Of a stretch of DNA of 14,406 nucleotides, positions 1-5,376 are shown piece after piece. The position numbers and the translations under genes were made by a program. The stretch is from positions 1 to 14,406 of the forward strand of contig CASDHD010000021.1 in the NCBI GenBank assembly GCA_949280095.1, in the 5' to 3' direction. Within the stretch, counting starts at the first letter, position 1. Every line of letters starts with the position of its first letter. Under the pieces are notes generated by a model. That model saw only the letters and a program-made list of their open reading frames with translations, was not told the DNA's origin and searched no databases. This DNA is from an uncultured Bacilli bacterium. GTDB taxonomy: Bacteria > Bacillota_I > Bacilli_A > RF39 > UBA660.

Positions 1-110
1 TTATTTGTGGAATTTATAACCTTAATAATTCATAAAAGCTTGCCGAACAGGTCTAATATAAAAAATCTTTAGTTTAAATTTTCTATTTTTATCAAGAGCC
101 AATCATAAAT

Positions 111-208
111 TATACCTTTTAAGGTATATTTTTTTGTTCAGTTTATATATTGTACCTCAAAGGGTATAATATTTCCAAAATTTAATTGACATTTTACCCG
201 AAAGGGTG
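111..208. promoter_or_regulatory. three HipB-type operator palindromes
   Basis: Three related inverted repeats precede the hipB-like gene. Site 1 has arms TATACC (111-116) and GGTATA (123-128). Site 2 has TACC (153-156) and GGTA (163-166). Site 3 has TACC (195-198) and GGTG (205-208). Each has a 6-bp centre, and the centres are 40 and 42 bp apart, close to four helical turns. Site 3 lies wholly inside the promoter spacer. HipB-family antitoxins are known to autorepress through tandem palindromes, so these are the likely binding sites; the assignment to this HipB is inference. Confidence 0.75.
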
Positions 209-214
209 TAATAT
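186..214 (+). promoter_or_regulatory. hipBST promoter
   Basis: A perfect -35 TTGACA (186-191) is followed by a 17-bp spacer and -10 TAATAT (209-214, four of six consensus bases). The third operator fills the spacer, so repressor binding would block RNA polymerase. The expected start of transcription, about 7 bases beyond the -10, falls at or next to the A of the hipB start codon at 221, which implies an mRNA with little or no leader. Confidence 0.7.
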
Positions 215-220
215 ATTAGT

Positions 221-436
221 ATGAAAACAATTGGAAATTTTATTAAACGAAAAAGAAAAGAAGCAGGACTCACTCAAGAAGAATTCGCTATACGTTCTGG
301 ATTAGGTCTTCGATTTATTAGGGAATTAGAGCAAGGGAAAAAAACTGTTCGTATGGATAAAGTAAATCAAGCGCTTGCTATGTTTGGAATGAAAGCTGTT
401 CCAGGAAGAAAGGATGATTCAGATGAAACCTTATAG
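221..436 (+). CDS. hipB: HipB-like XRE antitoxin/repressor
   Basis: A 71-residue protein that is almost entirely one Cro/C1 (XRE) helix-turn-helix. The core 'RKEAGLTQEEFA' followed by 'SGLGLRFIRELEQGK' (about residues 12-40) is typical of HipB-type regulators paired with HipA kinases (the y4mF-like family). In such systems HipB dimers bind palindromic operators, repress the operon and help hold the kinase inactive. The gene follows three matching palindromes and overlaps the next ORF, so the three genes form one translation-coupled operon. No Shine-Dalgarno is seen in the part likely to be transcribed; the GAAAGGG upstream lies inside the promoter spacer. The basic-to-acidic tail after residue 60 is short. 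Family assignment is confident; the cognate partners are inferred from position. Confidence 0.85.
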   Translation: MKTIGNFIKRKRKEAGLTQEEFAIRSGLGLRFIRELEQGKKTVRMDKVNQALAMFGMKAVPGRKDDSDETL

Positions 437-752
437 AACAGCAAATGTATATGTACAAGAATCTTTTGCAGGAATTTTGAAAGAAACTGATTACGGTTAT
501 TCTTTTCAATATGATAATGAATATCTAAAAAATGAGAAATCTACTTCTGTAAGTCTTACTTTACCTAAAAGAGAAAATGAATATATTTCTAAGACTTTAT
601 TTGCTTTTTTTGATGGACTTATTCCAGAAGGGTGGCTTTTAAATATTGTAAGTAATAATTGGAAAATTGATAGAAAAGATCGCTTTGGATTATTATTAGT
701 TGCTTGCAAAGATGTTATCGGAAATGTTTGTATCAAAGAGGTGTTAACATGA
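414..752 (+). CDS. hipS: HipS-like protein (stand-alone HipA N-terminal subdomain)
   Basis: A 112-residue protein matching only the N-terminal subdomain of HipA. Family marks are 'SLTLPKR' (47-53), 'FFDGLIPEGWL' (65-75) and 'FGLLLVACKDVIGNVCIKEV' (91-110). In E. coli HipA this region is fused to the kinase. In HipBST systems it is a separate protein, HipS, which neutralises the kinase toxin HipT. Two starts are possible: ATG 414 (AGGAAG upstream) and ATG 423 (AAAGGA upstream). The second begins 'MKPYRTANVYV' and fits the family N-terminus at least as well. Either start overlaps hipB, and the stop overlaps the hipT start as ATGA, so translation is probably coupled. The antitoxin role is inferred from the family and gene order. 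Confidence 0.8.
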   Translation: MIQMKPYRTANVYVQESFAGILKETDYGYSFQYDNEYLKNEKSTSVSLTLPKRENEYISKTLFAFFDGLIPEGWLLNIVSNNWKIDRKDRFGLLLVACKDVIGNVCIKEVLT

Positions 753-1696
753 ATTGTTTGTATTGTGGAAAACCTATTAATAAAGAGAATGAAATAAAAT
801 GGCATTCTACTTGTATTAAGAATTTTTTTGGAACAACAAAATTACCCACTATTGATTTAACAAAAGAAAAGTTAGAAAATCTTGCTATAGAAAATACAAA
901 TAAAGGATATACTGTACCTGGAGTTCAAAAAAAACTATCACTTCATCTGTCAAAAGAAAATAATCCGCGTCTTACTCTTGTTAACTATCCTACAGGTTAT
1001 ATTTTAAAACCTCCTACAGAAGAATATAGTTCGCTTCCAGAAATGGAATATTTAATTATGAAAATGGCAAAAGTTAGTGGAATACAAACTGTTCCTTTTG
1101 CCTTAATAGAAATTTTTAATTCAGAGAAATTTGCATACATTACAAAACGAATTGATAGGACGTTTACTGATAATATTAAAAAATTAGCAATGGAGGATTT
1201 TTGCCAATTAGACGAAAGACTTACAGAAAATAAATATCAAAGTTCTTATGAACGTTGTGCCAAAATTATATCTAAGTATTCTGTTCAGCCTGGACTCGAT
1301 ATGGCAGAATTTTTTCTTCGCCTTATTTTTTCTTTTGTTGTTGGAAATTCAGATATGCATCTTAAAAATTTTTCACTAATTGAAACAAGCAGTGGAAGTA
1401 CTCTTTATCGTTTATCTGAAGCTTATGATATGCTTTCTACAAATGTAGTTATACCCGAAGATTCTGAACAATTTGCATTAACAATGAATGGAAAAAAGAA
1501 AAATATAAAAAAGGATGATTTTTTTACCTTTGCTAATACAATAGGCCTTCCACCTAAATCAGTACAAAAAATGATAAATAAAATTGTCAATCTTGAAAAT
1601 AAGTTTATAGAAATGTGTCAAAATTCTTATCTTCCAAAAGATAAAATAGATGCCCTAGAAAAGCTTATCAAAGAAAGAATAAAAGTATTAAATTAG
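749..1696 (+). CDS. hipT: HipT-like Ser/Thr kinase toxin with N-terminal zinc-binding motif
   Basis: A 315-residue HipA-family kinase. Visible marks are the Gly-loop 'TVPGVQKKLS' (55-64), the ATP-lysine motif 'YILKP' (K87), 'YITKRIDR' (130-137), the catalytic loop 'GNSDMHLKN' with D202 and N207, and the metal-binding 'EAYDMLST' with D227. All key kinase residues are present, so it is probably active. HipA toxins phosphorylate aminoacyl-tRNA synthetases (GltX for HipA, TrpS for E. coli HipT); the target here is unknown. The N-terminus carries CX2C-X12-HX2C (C3, C6, H19, C22), which probably binds zinc and is shared with split HipA proteins in other phyla. I chose ATG 749 because it follows AAAGAGG and overlaps the hipS stop; an upstream in-frame ATG at 704 lies deep within hipS. 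The loop residues at the position of the regulatory Ser-x-Ser of HipT are Thr-Val-Pro. Confidence 0.85.
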   Translation: MNCLYCGKPINKENEIKWHSTCIKNFFGTTKLPTIDLTKEKLENLAIENTNKGYTVPGVQKKLSLHLSKENNPRLTLVNYPTGYILKPPTEEYSSLPEMEYLIMKMAKVSGIQTVPFALIEIFNSEKFAYITKRIDRTFTDNIKKLAMEDFCQLDERLTENKYQSSYERCAKIISKYSVQPGLDMAEFFLRLIFSFVVGNSDMHLKNFSLIETSSGSTLYRLSEAYDMLSTNVVIPEDSEQFALTMNGKKKNIKKDDFFTFANTIGLPPKSVQKMINKIVNLENKFIEMCQNSYLPKDKIDALEKLIKERIKVLN

Positions 1697-1739
1697 ATAT
1701 TTATACTAAAATAAATTACAATAATACCATCAAATTTTA

Positions 1740-1770
1740 AAAACCTACAGTTTAATTTTCTGTAGGTTTT
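1740..1770. terminator. shared bidirectional terminator between hipT and jag
   Basis: An 11-bp stem (1740-1750 with 1760-1770) and a 9-base loop, flanked by an A run on the left and a T run on the right, so it can terminate in both directions. The jag stop codon (1752-1754) lies in the loop, and one arm encodes the jag C-terminus KPTE. It separates the head-to-head hipT and jag transcripts. Confidence 0.8.
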
Positions 1771-2366
1771 ATTATAACATGACGATTTGGTTCTTCGCCT
1801 TCACTTTCGGTTTTGATACCTTTAAAATTTGTTAATATGTTATGAACAATTCTTCTTTCAAAGGAATTCATATTTTCTAGACTAGCTTCAACTTTTGTAC
1901 TACGTACTTCTCGTGCTACTTTTTTAGCCAAATATTCTAAATTTTTAATTCTTTTTTCTTTATAATTTTCTACGTCTAAAGATATATTAATATTTACATT
2001 ATAGTCATTCATTATCTTTTGCTTCACTAAAATTTCTAAAGCTTTCAATGTTTTTCCGTCTTTTCCTATTAAGATTGCATTATTATCAGCATACATAGCT
2101 ACTGTAATTTTTCTTTCTCGAATGGAAGATTCAAATTGAACATCTAAACCTAAGTTAGTAATAATCTCTTTTAAATATTCTTTTATCTCTTCTACTAAGT
2201 TTATAAGTGTGGTTGCTTTAATGTTATAAGTAGAAGATTTAAATAAGCGACCAGATGTTTCTTCCTTTATCGTATAAATAATTTCATTTTCATTTGCATT
2301 TAACTTTTCTGTTGCTAGACGAATTGCTTCTTCCTTTGATTTAGCTTCGATTTCTACTTCTTTCAT
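1752..2366 (-). CDS. jag: Jag/KhpB RNA-binding protein
   Basis: A 204-residue protein with the three-part Jag layout. There is an N-terminal Jag domain (about 1-50, 'MKEVEIEAKSKEEAIRLATEKL'), a KH domain whose GxxG loop is GKDG (101-104), and a C-terminal R3H domain with RxxxH at R171-H175 and the usual 'SEGEEPNRHVIIKP' ending. Jag/KhpB binds RNA, partners KhpA in several Gram-positive bacteria, and is nearly always next to yidC. The start at 2366 is preferred over a longer frame reaching 2438 because it matches the family N-terminus, has AGAGGAAAG just upstream and lies one base after the yidC stop. It is the last gene of the rpmH-rnpA-yidC-jag block and ends inside the terminator hairpin. 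Confidence 0.93.
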   Translation of the reverse strand: MKEVEIEAKSKEEAIRLATEKLNANENEIIYTIKEETSGRLFKSSTYNIKATTLINLVEEIKEYLKEIITNLGLDVQFESSIRERKITVAMYADNNAILIGKDGKTLKALEILVKQKIMNDYNVNINISLDVENYKEKRIKNLEYLAKKVAREVRSTKVEASLENMNSFERRIVHNILTNFKGIKTESEGEEPNRHVIIKPTEN

Positions 2367-2367
2367 A

Positions 2368-3324
2368 CTACTTTCCTCTTTTCTTATTTCCCTCACGCAT
2401 TTTTTTGAGTATATAATTTTGAATGACAACGAATCCATTGGTCACTACCCAATATAAGGCAATAGCTGTTGGAAGACTGAATGATGCAATAGATATCATA
2501 ATTATCATAAATTTTAAAGTAAACTGCATTTGACGTTCCATTTCACTATTTCCACTTTGATTATGCATAGCATTTTTGAAAGAGAAATAAGTGGATAAAA
2601 TAATTAATAAGATTAAAGCAATATAAATATATTTTCCTTGACTAATTCCTACCCATGGAGTCATACCTAGTTTCATTCCGAAGAGATTGTCTTCAAAAAT
2701 AGCTGGTACTCGATTGATTGCTTGGAGGAATGCAAAGAATAAAGGTAATTGAATAAACGCAATTAAACAACCAGATACAGGATTAATTTTATATTTTTTA
2801 TAAACCAACATCGTTTCTTGACTTTTCATCATCATGGAATCACTATCGGTACGATTGGCATATTTTTGTTCTATTTTCTTTATTTCAGGTTGAGCTTTTT
2901 TCATATTTTCAGATTGATCCATTGTCTTTTTAGAAAATGGTAATAAAATTAGACGTATACCTATACCAATTAACATTACAGATACACCAAAATTTTTGAT
3001 AATGATACCTAGTTTTAATATTAACCAAGCAAGTGGTTTTACAAAAATAGATTCCCACAAACTATGGTATTTTATATCATTAGGTTTGAACTCTGCACAA
3101 GTAGGTAAATCTTCTAATTTTGTATTTAATTGATCGTTATATTTTTCATATAATTCATAGAGTTCTTGCTCTTCTGGTTTACAAAGAATATTATTTTGTA
3201 AACTTTGCCCTGTTTTTTCGTAGGTTACAATTTGTTTTTCTTCTTTTAAATAGGTTTTATTTCCACAGCCTGTTGTTAAAAACAAAATGGCTATGAATAA
3301 TATAATTACTTTTTTTGTTTTCAT
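2368..3324 (-). CDS. yidC: YidC/OxaA membrane protein insertase (lipoprotein form)
   Basis: A 318-residue membrane insertase that places proteins in the cytoplasmic membrane, alone or with SecYEG. A lipoprotein signal (hydrophobic 5-16, then TTGC with lipidated C20) fits the Gram-positive SpoIIIJ/OxaA type. The conserved groove arginine is R124 in 'GIRLILLPF'. It is followed by a cytoplasmic hairpin ('MDQSENMKKAQPEIKKIEQKY') and the membrane segments 'LIAFIQLPLFFAFLQAI', 'IYIALILLIILSTYF' and 'LPTAIALYWVVTNGFVVIQNYIL'. The region between the lipid anchor and the first membrane helix (about 21-95) is long for a Gram-positive YidC and holds two cysteines, C48 and C76, outside the membrane. The start overlaps the rnpA stop (ATGA) and has AAAGGAG upstream within rnpA. 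Confidence 0.95.
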   Translation of the reverse strand: MKTKKVIILFIAILFLTTGCGNKTYLKEEKQIVTYEKTGQSLQNNILCKPEEQELYELYEKYNDQLNTKLEDLPTCAEFKPNDIKYHSLWESIFVKPLAWLILKLGIIIKNFGVSVMLIGIGIRLILLPFSKKTMDQSENMKKAQPEIKKIEQKYANRTDSDSMMMKSQETMLVYKKYKINPVSGCLIAFIQLPLFFAFLQAINRVPAIFEDNLFGMKLGMTPWVGISQGKYIYIALILLIILSTYFSFKNAMHNQSGNSEMERQMQFTLKFMIIMISIASFSLPTAIALYWVVTNGFVVIQNYILKKMREGNKKRGK

Positions 3325-3647
3325 TTTATCTCCTTTATTAAATTTTCTAAATCATTTTGCATTTTAGAAAATGACAATCCTACACAACTTTTTTTTATCA
3401 TTATAATATAATCTCTATGATTTGGAAAGTTAATCTTTTCTTCGTCAAGAATTGCTCTTACTTGGCGTTTTAATTTATTTCGTGTAACAGCATTTCCAAG
3501 TTTCTTTGATACAGCTATTCCAAAGTGATTTTTTTCTTCTTCTTTTTTCCTTATATATATAACAAAGCTTTGGTTTTTCTTAAAGGGGGCATTTTGGATT
3601 ATGTCATTAAAATCTCTTTTTGATTTTACTACTTCTAGCTTTTTCAT
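3321..3647 (-). CDS. rnpA: RNase P protein component
   Basis: A 108-residue basic protein, the protein subunit of RNase P that helps the catalytic RNA bind pre-tRNA 5' leaders. The diagnostic RNR motif 'GNAVTRNKLKRQVR' spans 51-64, and 'FGIAVSKKLG' (42-51) precedes it. Length is slightly short for the family. It lies between rpmH and yidC, as is usual near bacterial origins, and its stop overlaps the yidC start by four bases. The start has GAGGAAGGGA upstream. Confidence 0.95.
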   Translation of the reverse strand: MKKLEVVKSKRDFNDIIQNAPFKKNQSFVIYIRKKEEEKNHFGIAVSKKLGNAVTRNKLKRQVRAILDEEKINFPNHRDYIIMIKKSCVGLSFSKMQNDLENLIKEIK

Positions 3648-3676
3648 CTAAATCCCTTCCTCATTTATAATATAGC

Positions 3677-3698
3677 AAAAAAACCACTTGTGTGGTTT
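3677..3698 (-). terminator. terminator-like hairpin between rpmH and rnpA
   Basis: On the minus strand AAACCAC, loop ACAA, GTGGTTT forms a 7-bp stem and runs straight into more T (seven in all with the arm). It starts inside the rpmH stop codon. It is probably a partial terminator that keeps L34 mRNA levels well above those of rnpA-yidC-jag, since no equally clear promoter is seen before rnpA. Confidence 0.65.
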
Positions 3699-3825
3699 AT
3701 TTCGTTATTAAGTTTTTACGGCCTTTTTTTCTTCTATTCTTTAAAATTTTTGTTTCTTTACGTGCAAAAAATCCATGTTTCTTGGCTTTTTTTCTTTTAT
3801 TTGGTTGATAAGTACCTATTTTCAT
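3697..3825 (-). CDS. rpmH: 50S ribosomal protein L34
   Basis: A 42-residue very basic protein, L34 of the large ribosomal subunit. It starts 'MKIGTYQPNKRKKAKKHGFFAR' and ends 'RRKKGRKNLITK', matching the family signature (TYQPN...HGFxAR...RRKKGRK). The family is usually 44-46 residues; this one lacks a couple of central residues (ETKILKNRRKK in place of the common STKNGRRVLARRRKK). A strong AAAGGAGG lies 6 bases before the ATG. First gene of the leftward block, with a consensus promoter directly upstream. Confidence 0.95.
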   Translation of the reverse strand: MKIGTYQPNKRKKAKKHGFFARKETKILKNRRKKGRKNLITK

Positions 3826-3855
3826 AAACGTTTCCTCCTTTAATAAAGCTTCTTT

Positions 3856-3885
3856 ATTATAATATTAGGTATTCAAAAATGTCAA
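3856..3885 (-). promoter_or_regulatory. rpmH promoter
   Basis: On the minus strand, -35 TTGACA (3885-3880), an 18-bp spacer and -10 TATAAT (3861-3856), both hexamers perfect. Transcription should start near 3849, giving a leader of about 24 bases that holds the strong ribosome binding site. A perfect 8-bp inverted repeat (3841-3848 / 3852-3859) overlaps the -10 and the start point. Confidence 0.85.
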
Positions 3886-3932
3886 GAAATAATACGATGT
3901 CCTACTATAAATTATATCGTTTTTTTCCTAAA

Positions 3933-4898
3933 TTATTTTCTTAATTCTCTTACCATTTGTTTTGCTTCTCTAATTTCTTGTTTGGTTACACCTGGATTTA
4001 ATTTTAATGGTATTCTCGGTTCTTTTTCACTTTTTATTTTTGGCATACACTTTAATTGTTCTAAAGTATATTTATTCACTGGAATATCACTAATTTCCAC
4101 TTTAAAATTATTTTGTTTAACAAATGTTACATCAATAGTTTGCATACTTATTTTGCCATTATTAATTCTTATAACTAGAAATGGGGAATAATCTTCACTA
4201 AATCCTAAATTATAATCAATTAAAGACAAATCCAAGTTATTTATACTTTTTTCCATGTAATTTAAAATCCATGGATAAGTATTTAATAGAAAACTTATAA
4301 CATCTGCATGAGTTTTAGGATATTCTTTCATGTATTGTACATTTTTGAACATTATTTCTTTTTTTATAAAATCTTTTATTCTTTCTTTATTCGGATATAA
4401 TCTACTTTTTGACTGAACCGAGCCATCTAAATAAACATAATATATTTGTTCTTCTTCCTTGCGTTTATCTATAAGTTTTTGTAACTCCTCATAAGTCACA
4501 TGGCAAACTTTATTAGTAGGCTCATCACTCATTAGTTTTTGAATTAATAAGGCTTGATGATTATCTTTTACCACAAATAATTCATAGACAATGTTATCAC
4601 CAATTCTAATATATGGTTTTTCATAATCTAATAATTGATTTGAATAACCCATTATATTTTTAAATACCCTTTTGGTATAGTAAGTAGGAATATTATAATA
4701 AGGAAATTGTTTTCTTCTTTCATCTTCTAAATAATTATTTATAGTTATATTTGATCTAGATTTTTTTTGCAACATTATACCATCTTGACTCAATAAAGTT
4801 ATGTCATTTTCAAATGGAATAAATATTTGAATACAATCTTTTCCTACGTAAGGTCTTTCTATTCTTTGAACTATTTCAGTTTCTATTGGTTTTTTCAT
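3933..4898 (-). CDS. hypothetical protein of the origin region
   Basis: A 321-residue protein I do not recognise. I see no signal peptide or membrane segment, so it is probably cytoplasmic. It is rich in Lys, Ile, Tyr and Asn. A charged middle part ('EELQKLIDKRKEEEQ', about 139-153) may be helical, and the C-terminus is basic ('GVTKQEIREAKQMVRELRK'). There is no Walker, HTH or zinc motif. The start is well supported by AAGGGAGG 10 bases upstream and an extended -10 promoter. It lies between rpmH and the dnaA origin cluster, on the leading strand of the left replichore, where many relatives have no gene. Codon use and base composition resemble the neighbours. No clear terminator follows, so some read-through into rpmH is possible. 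It is very likely a real gene of unknown function. Confidence 0.8.
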   Translation of the reverse strand: MKKPIETEIVQRIERPYVGKDCIQIFIPFENDITLLSQDGIMLQKKSRSNITINNYLEDERRKQFPYYNIPTYYTKRVFKNIMGYSNQLLDYEKPYIRIGDNIVYELFVVKDNHQALLIQKLMSDEPTNKVCHVTYEELQKLIDKRKEEEQIYYVYLDGSVQSKSRLYPNKERIKDFIKKEIMFKNVQYMKEYPKTHADVISFLLNTYPWILNYMEKSINNLDLSLIDYNLGFSEDYSPFLVIRINNGKISMQTIDVTFVKQNNFKVEISDIPVNKYTLEQLKCMPKIKSEKEPRIPLKLNPGVTKQEIREAKQMVRELRK

Positions 4899-4927
4899 AA
4901 AATTTAAACCTCCCTTAATTGCTAAGT

Positions 4928-4956
4928 ATTATACCATGCATACTTTAAAATGTGAA
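4928..4956 (-). promoter_or_regulatory. promoter of the 321-residue hypothetical gene
   Basis: Minus strand: -35 TTCACA (4956-4951, five of six), 17-bp spacer, -10 TATAAT (4933-4928) preceded by TGG, an extended -10. The start of transcription should be near 4921, about 23 bases before the ATG. It faces away from the dnaA promoters across the origin gap. Confidence 0.75.
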
Positions 4957-4960
4957 CTGA

Positions 4961-5036
4961 TAGAATATTTTTTCTTATCCTTATTATGAACAATAATTAA
5001 GTTTTTCTTACCATTACTTTTCATAATAATATTCTA
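4961..5036. repeat. interrupted long inverted repeat at the origin edge
   Basis: Perfect outer arms TAGAATATT (4961-4969) and AATATTCTA (5028-5036), and perfect inner arms TTATTATGAA (4981-4990) and TTCATAATAA (5020-5029). On the right the two arms run together as 17 bases; on the left they are split by 11 bases. The inner loop is 29 bases. The A/T-rich composition makes some pairing likely by chance. Confidence 0.5.
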
Positions 5037-5171
5037 AAAATAAATTTGTTTTTTTGATTGTGGATAATAATTTTTTAAACATACTCCATTTTTTTATGTG
5101 TTTATCTTTGTGGATAAAGATGCCTTTATTTTTCTTGGGAAATATTCTTTTTACACACTATCCACTACTTG

Positions 5172-5200
5172 TTGATAAAGTATATGCACTTGTTTATAAT
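5172..5200 (+). promoter_or_regulatory. dnaA promoter, distal
   Basis: -35 TTGATA (5172-5177), 17-bp spacer, -10 TATAAT (5195-5200). The -35 lies inside the DnaA-box-like TGTTGATAA and the -10 inside TGTTTATAA, so DnaA binding would exclude RNA polymerase. The expected start is near 5207, leaving a leader of about 170 bases. Confidence 0.65.
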
Positions 5201-5226
5201 TTCTCAACTAAAATTTGTGGATATTG

Positions 5227-5255
5227 TTGATAATTTATTTAAATTCAGTTATGAT
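5227..5255 (+). promoter_or_regulatory. dnaA promoter, proximal
   Basis: -35 TTGATA (5227-5232), 17-bp spacer, -10 TATGAT (5250-5255, five of six). The -35 again lies in a TGTTGATAA box, exactly 55 bp from the distal copy. Expected start near 5262; the leader of about 115 bases would contain two perfect DnaA boxes. Confidence 0.65.
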
Positions 5256-5376
5256 AAGGCAAATTCATGTGGATAACTTGTGAATTTAGGTGTGGATAAT
5301 TTTTTATACTTTCCATTCCGAATTTATTGAGATAAAATGGGGTTAGTAATGGTAGCAGAGAGTGGGGTGAGGGAAT

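Larger units (their letters stand above)
5059..5299. other. oriC: oriC upstream DnaA-box cluster
   Basis: Perfect boxes reading TGTGGATAA on the plus strand lie at 5059-5067, 5109-5117, 5268-5276 and 5291-5299. One-mismatch boxes lie at 5170-5178 and 5225-5233 (TGTTGATAA), 5191-5199 (TGTTTATAA) and 5216-5224 (TGTGGATAT). All face the same way. This is the 'upstream' half of a Bacillota-type bipartite oriC and also the dnaA promoter region, so DnaA probably autoregulates here. The stretch from 4899 to 5376 has no gene. Confidence 0.9.

Noticed and set aside
1..110. Possible gene end or RNA at the left edge
   Set aside because: Stops occur in the frames I checked and there is no hairpin or RNA-gene pattern; I see nothing supportable in it.
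704..748. Longer start for hipT at ATG 704
   Set aside because: It adds 15 residues read from inside hipS with no ribosome site; ATG 749 has a good one and gives the family-typical CxxC N-terminus.
506..805. 99-codon open frame on the minus strand across hipS/hipT
   Set aside because: It is antisense to two well-supported HipA-family genes, has no ribosome site, and its protein looks like a frame shadow.
2367..2438. Longer start for jag at 2438
   Set aside because: It adds 24 residues read from within yidC; the start at 2366 matches the Jag family and has its own ribosome site.
3893..3929. Possible terminator (ACGAT...ATCGT then T7) on the plus strand between rpmH and the hypothetical gene
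   Set aside because: The stem is only about 5 bp with a long loop, and no plus-strand gene ends here.
3982..4191. 69-codon plus-strand frame inside the 321-residue gene
   Set aside because: Antisense shadow with no ribosome site; the minus-strand gene has a promoter, an SD and a much longer frame.
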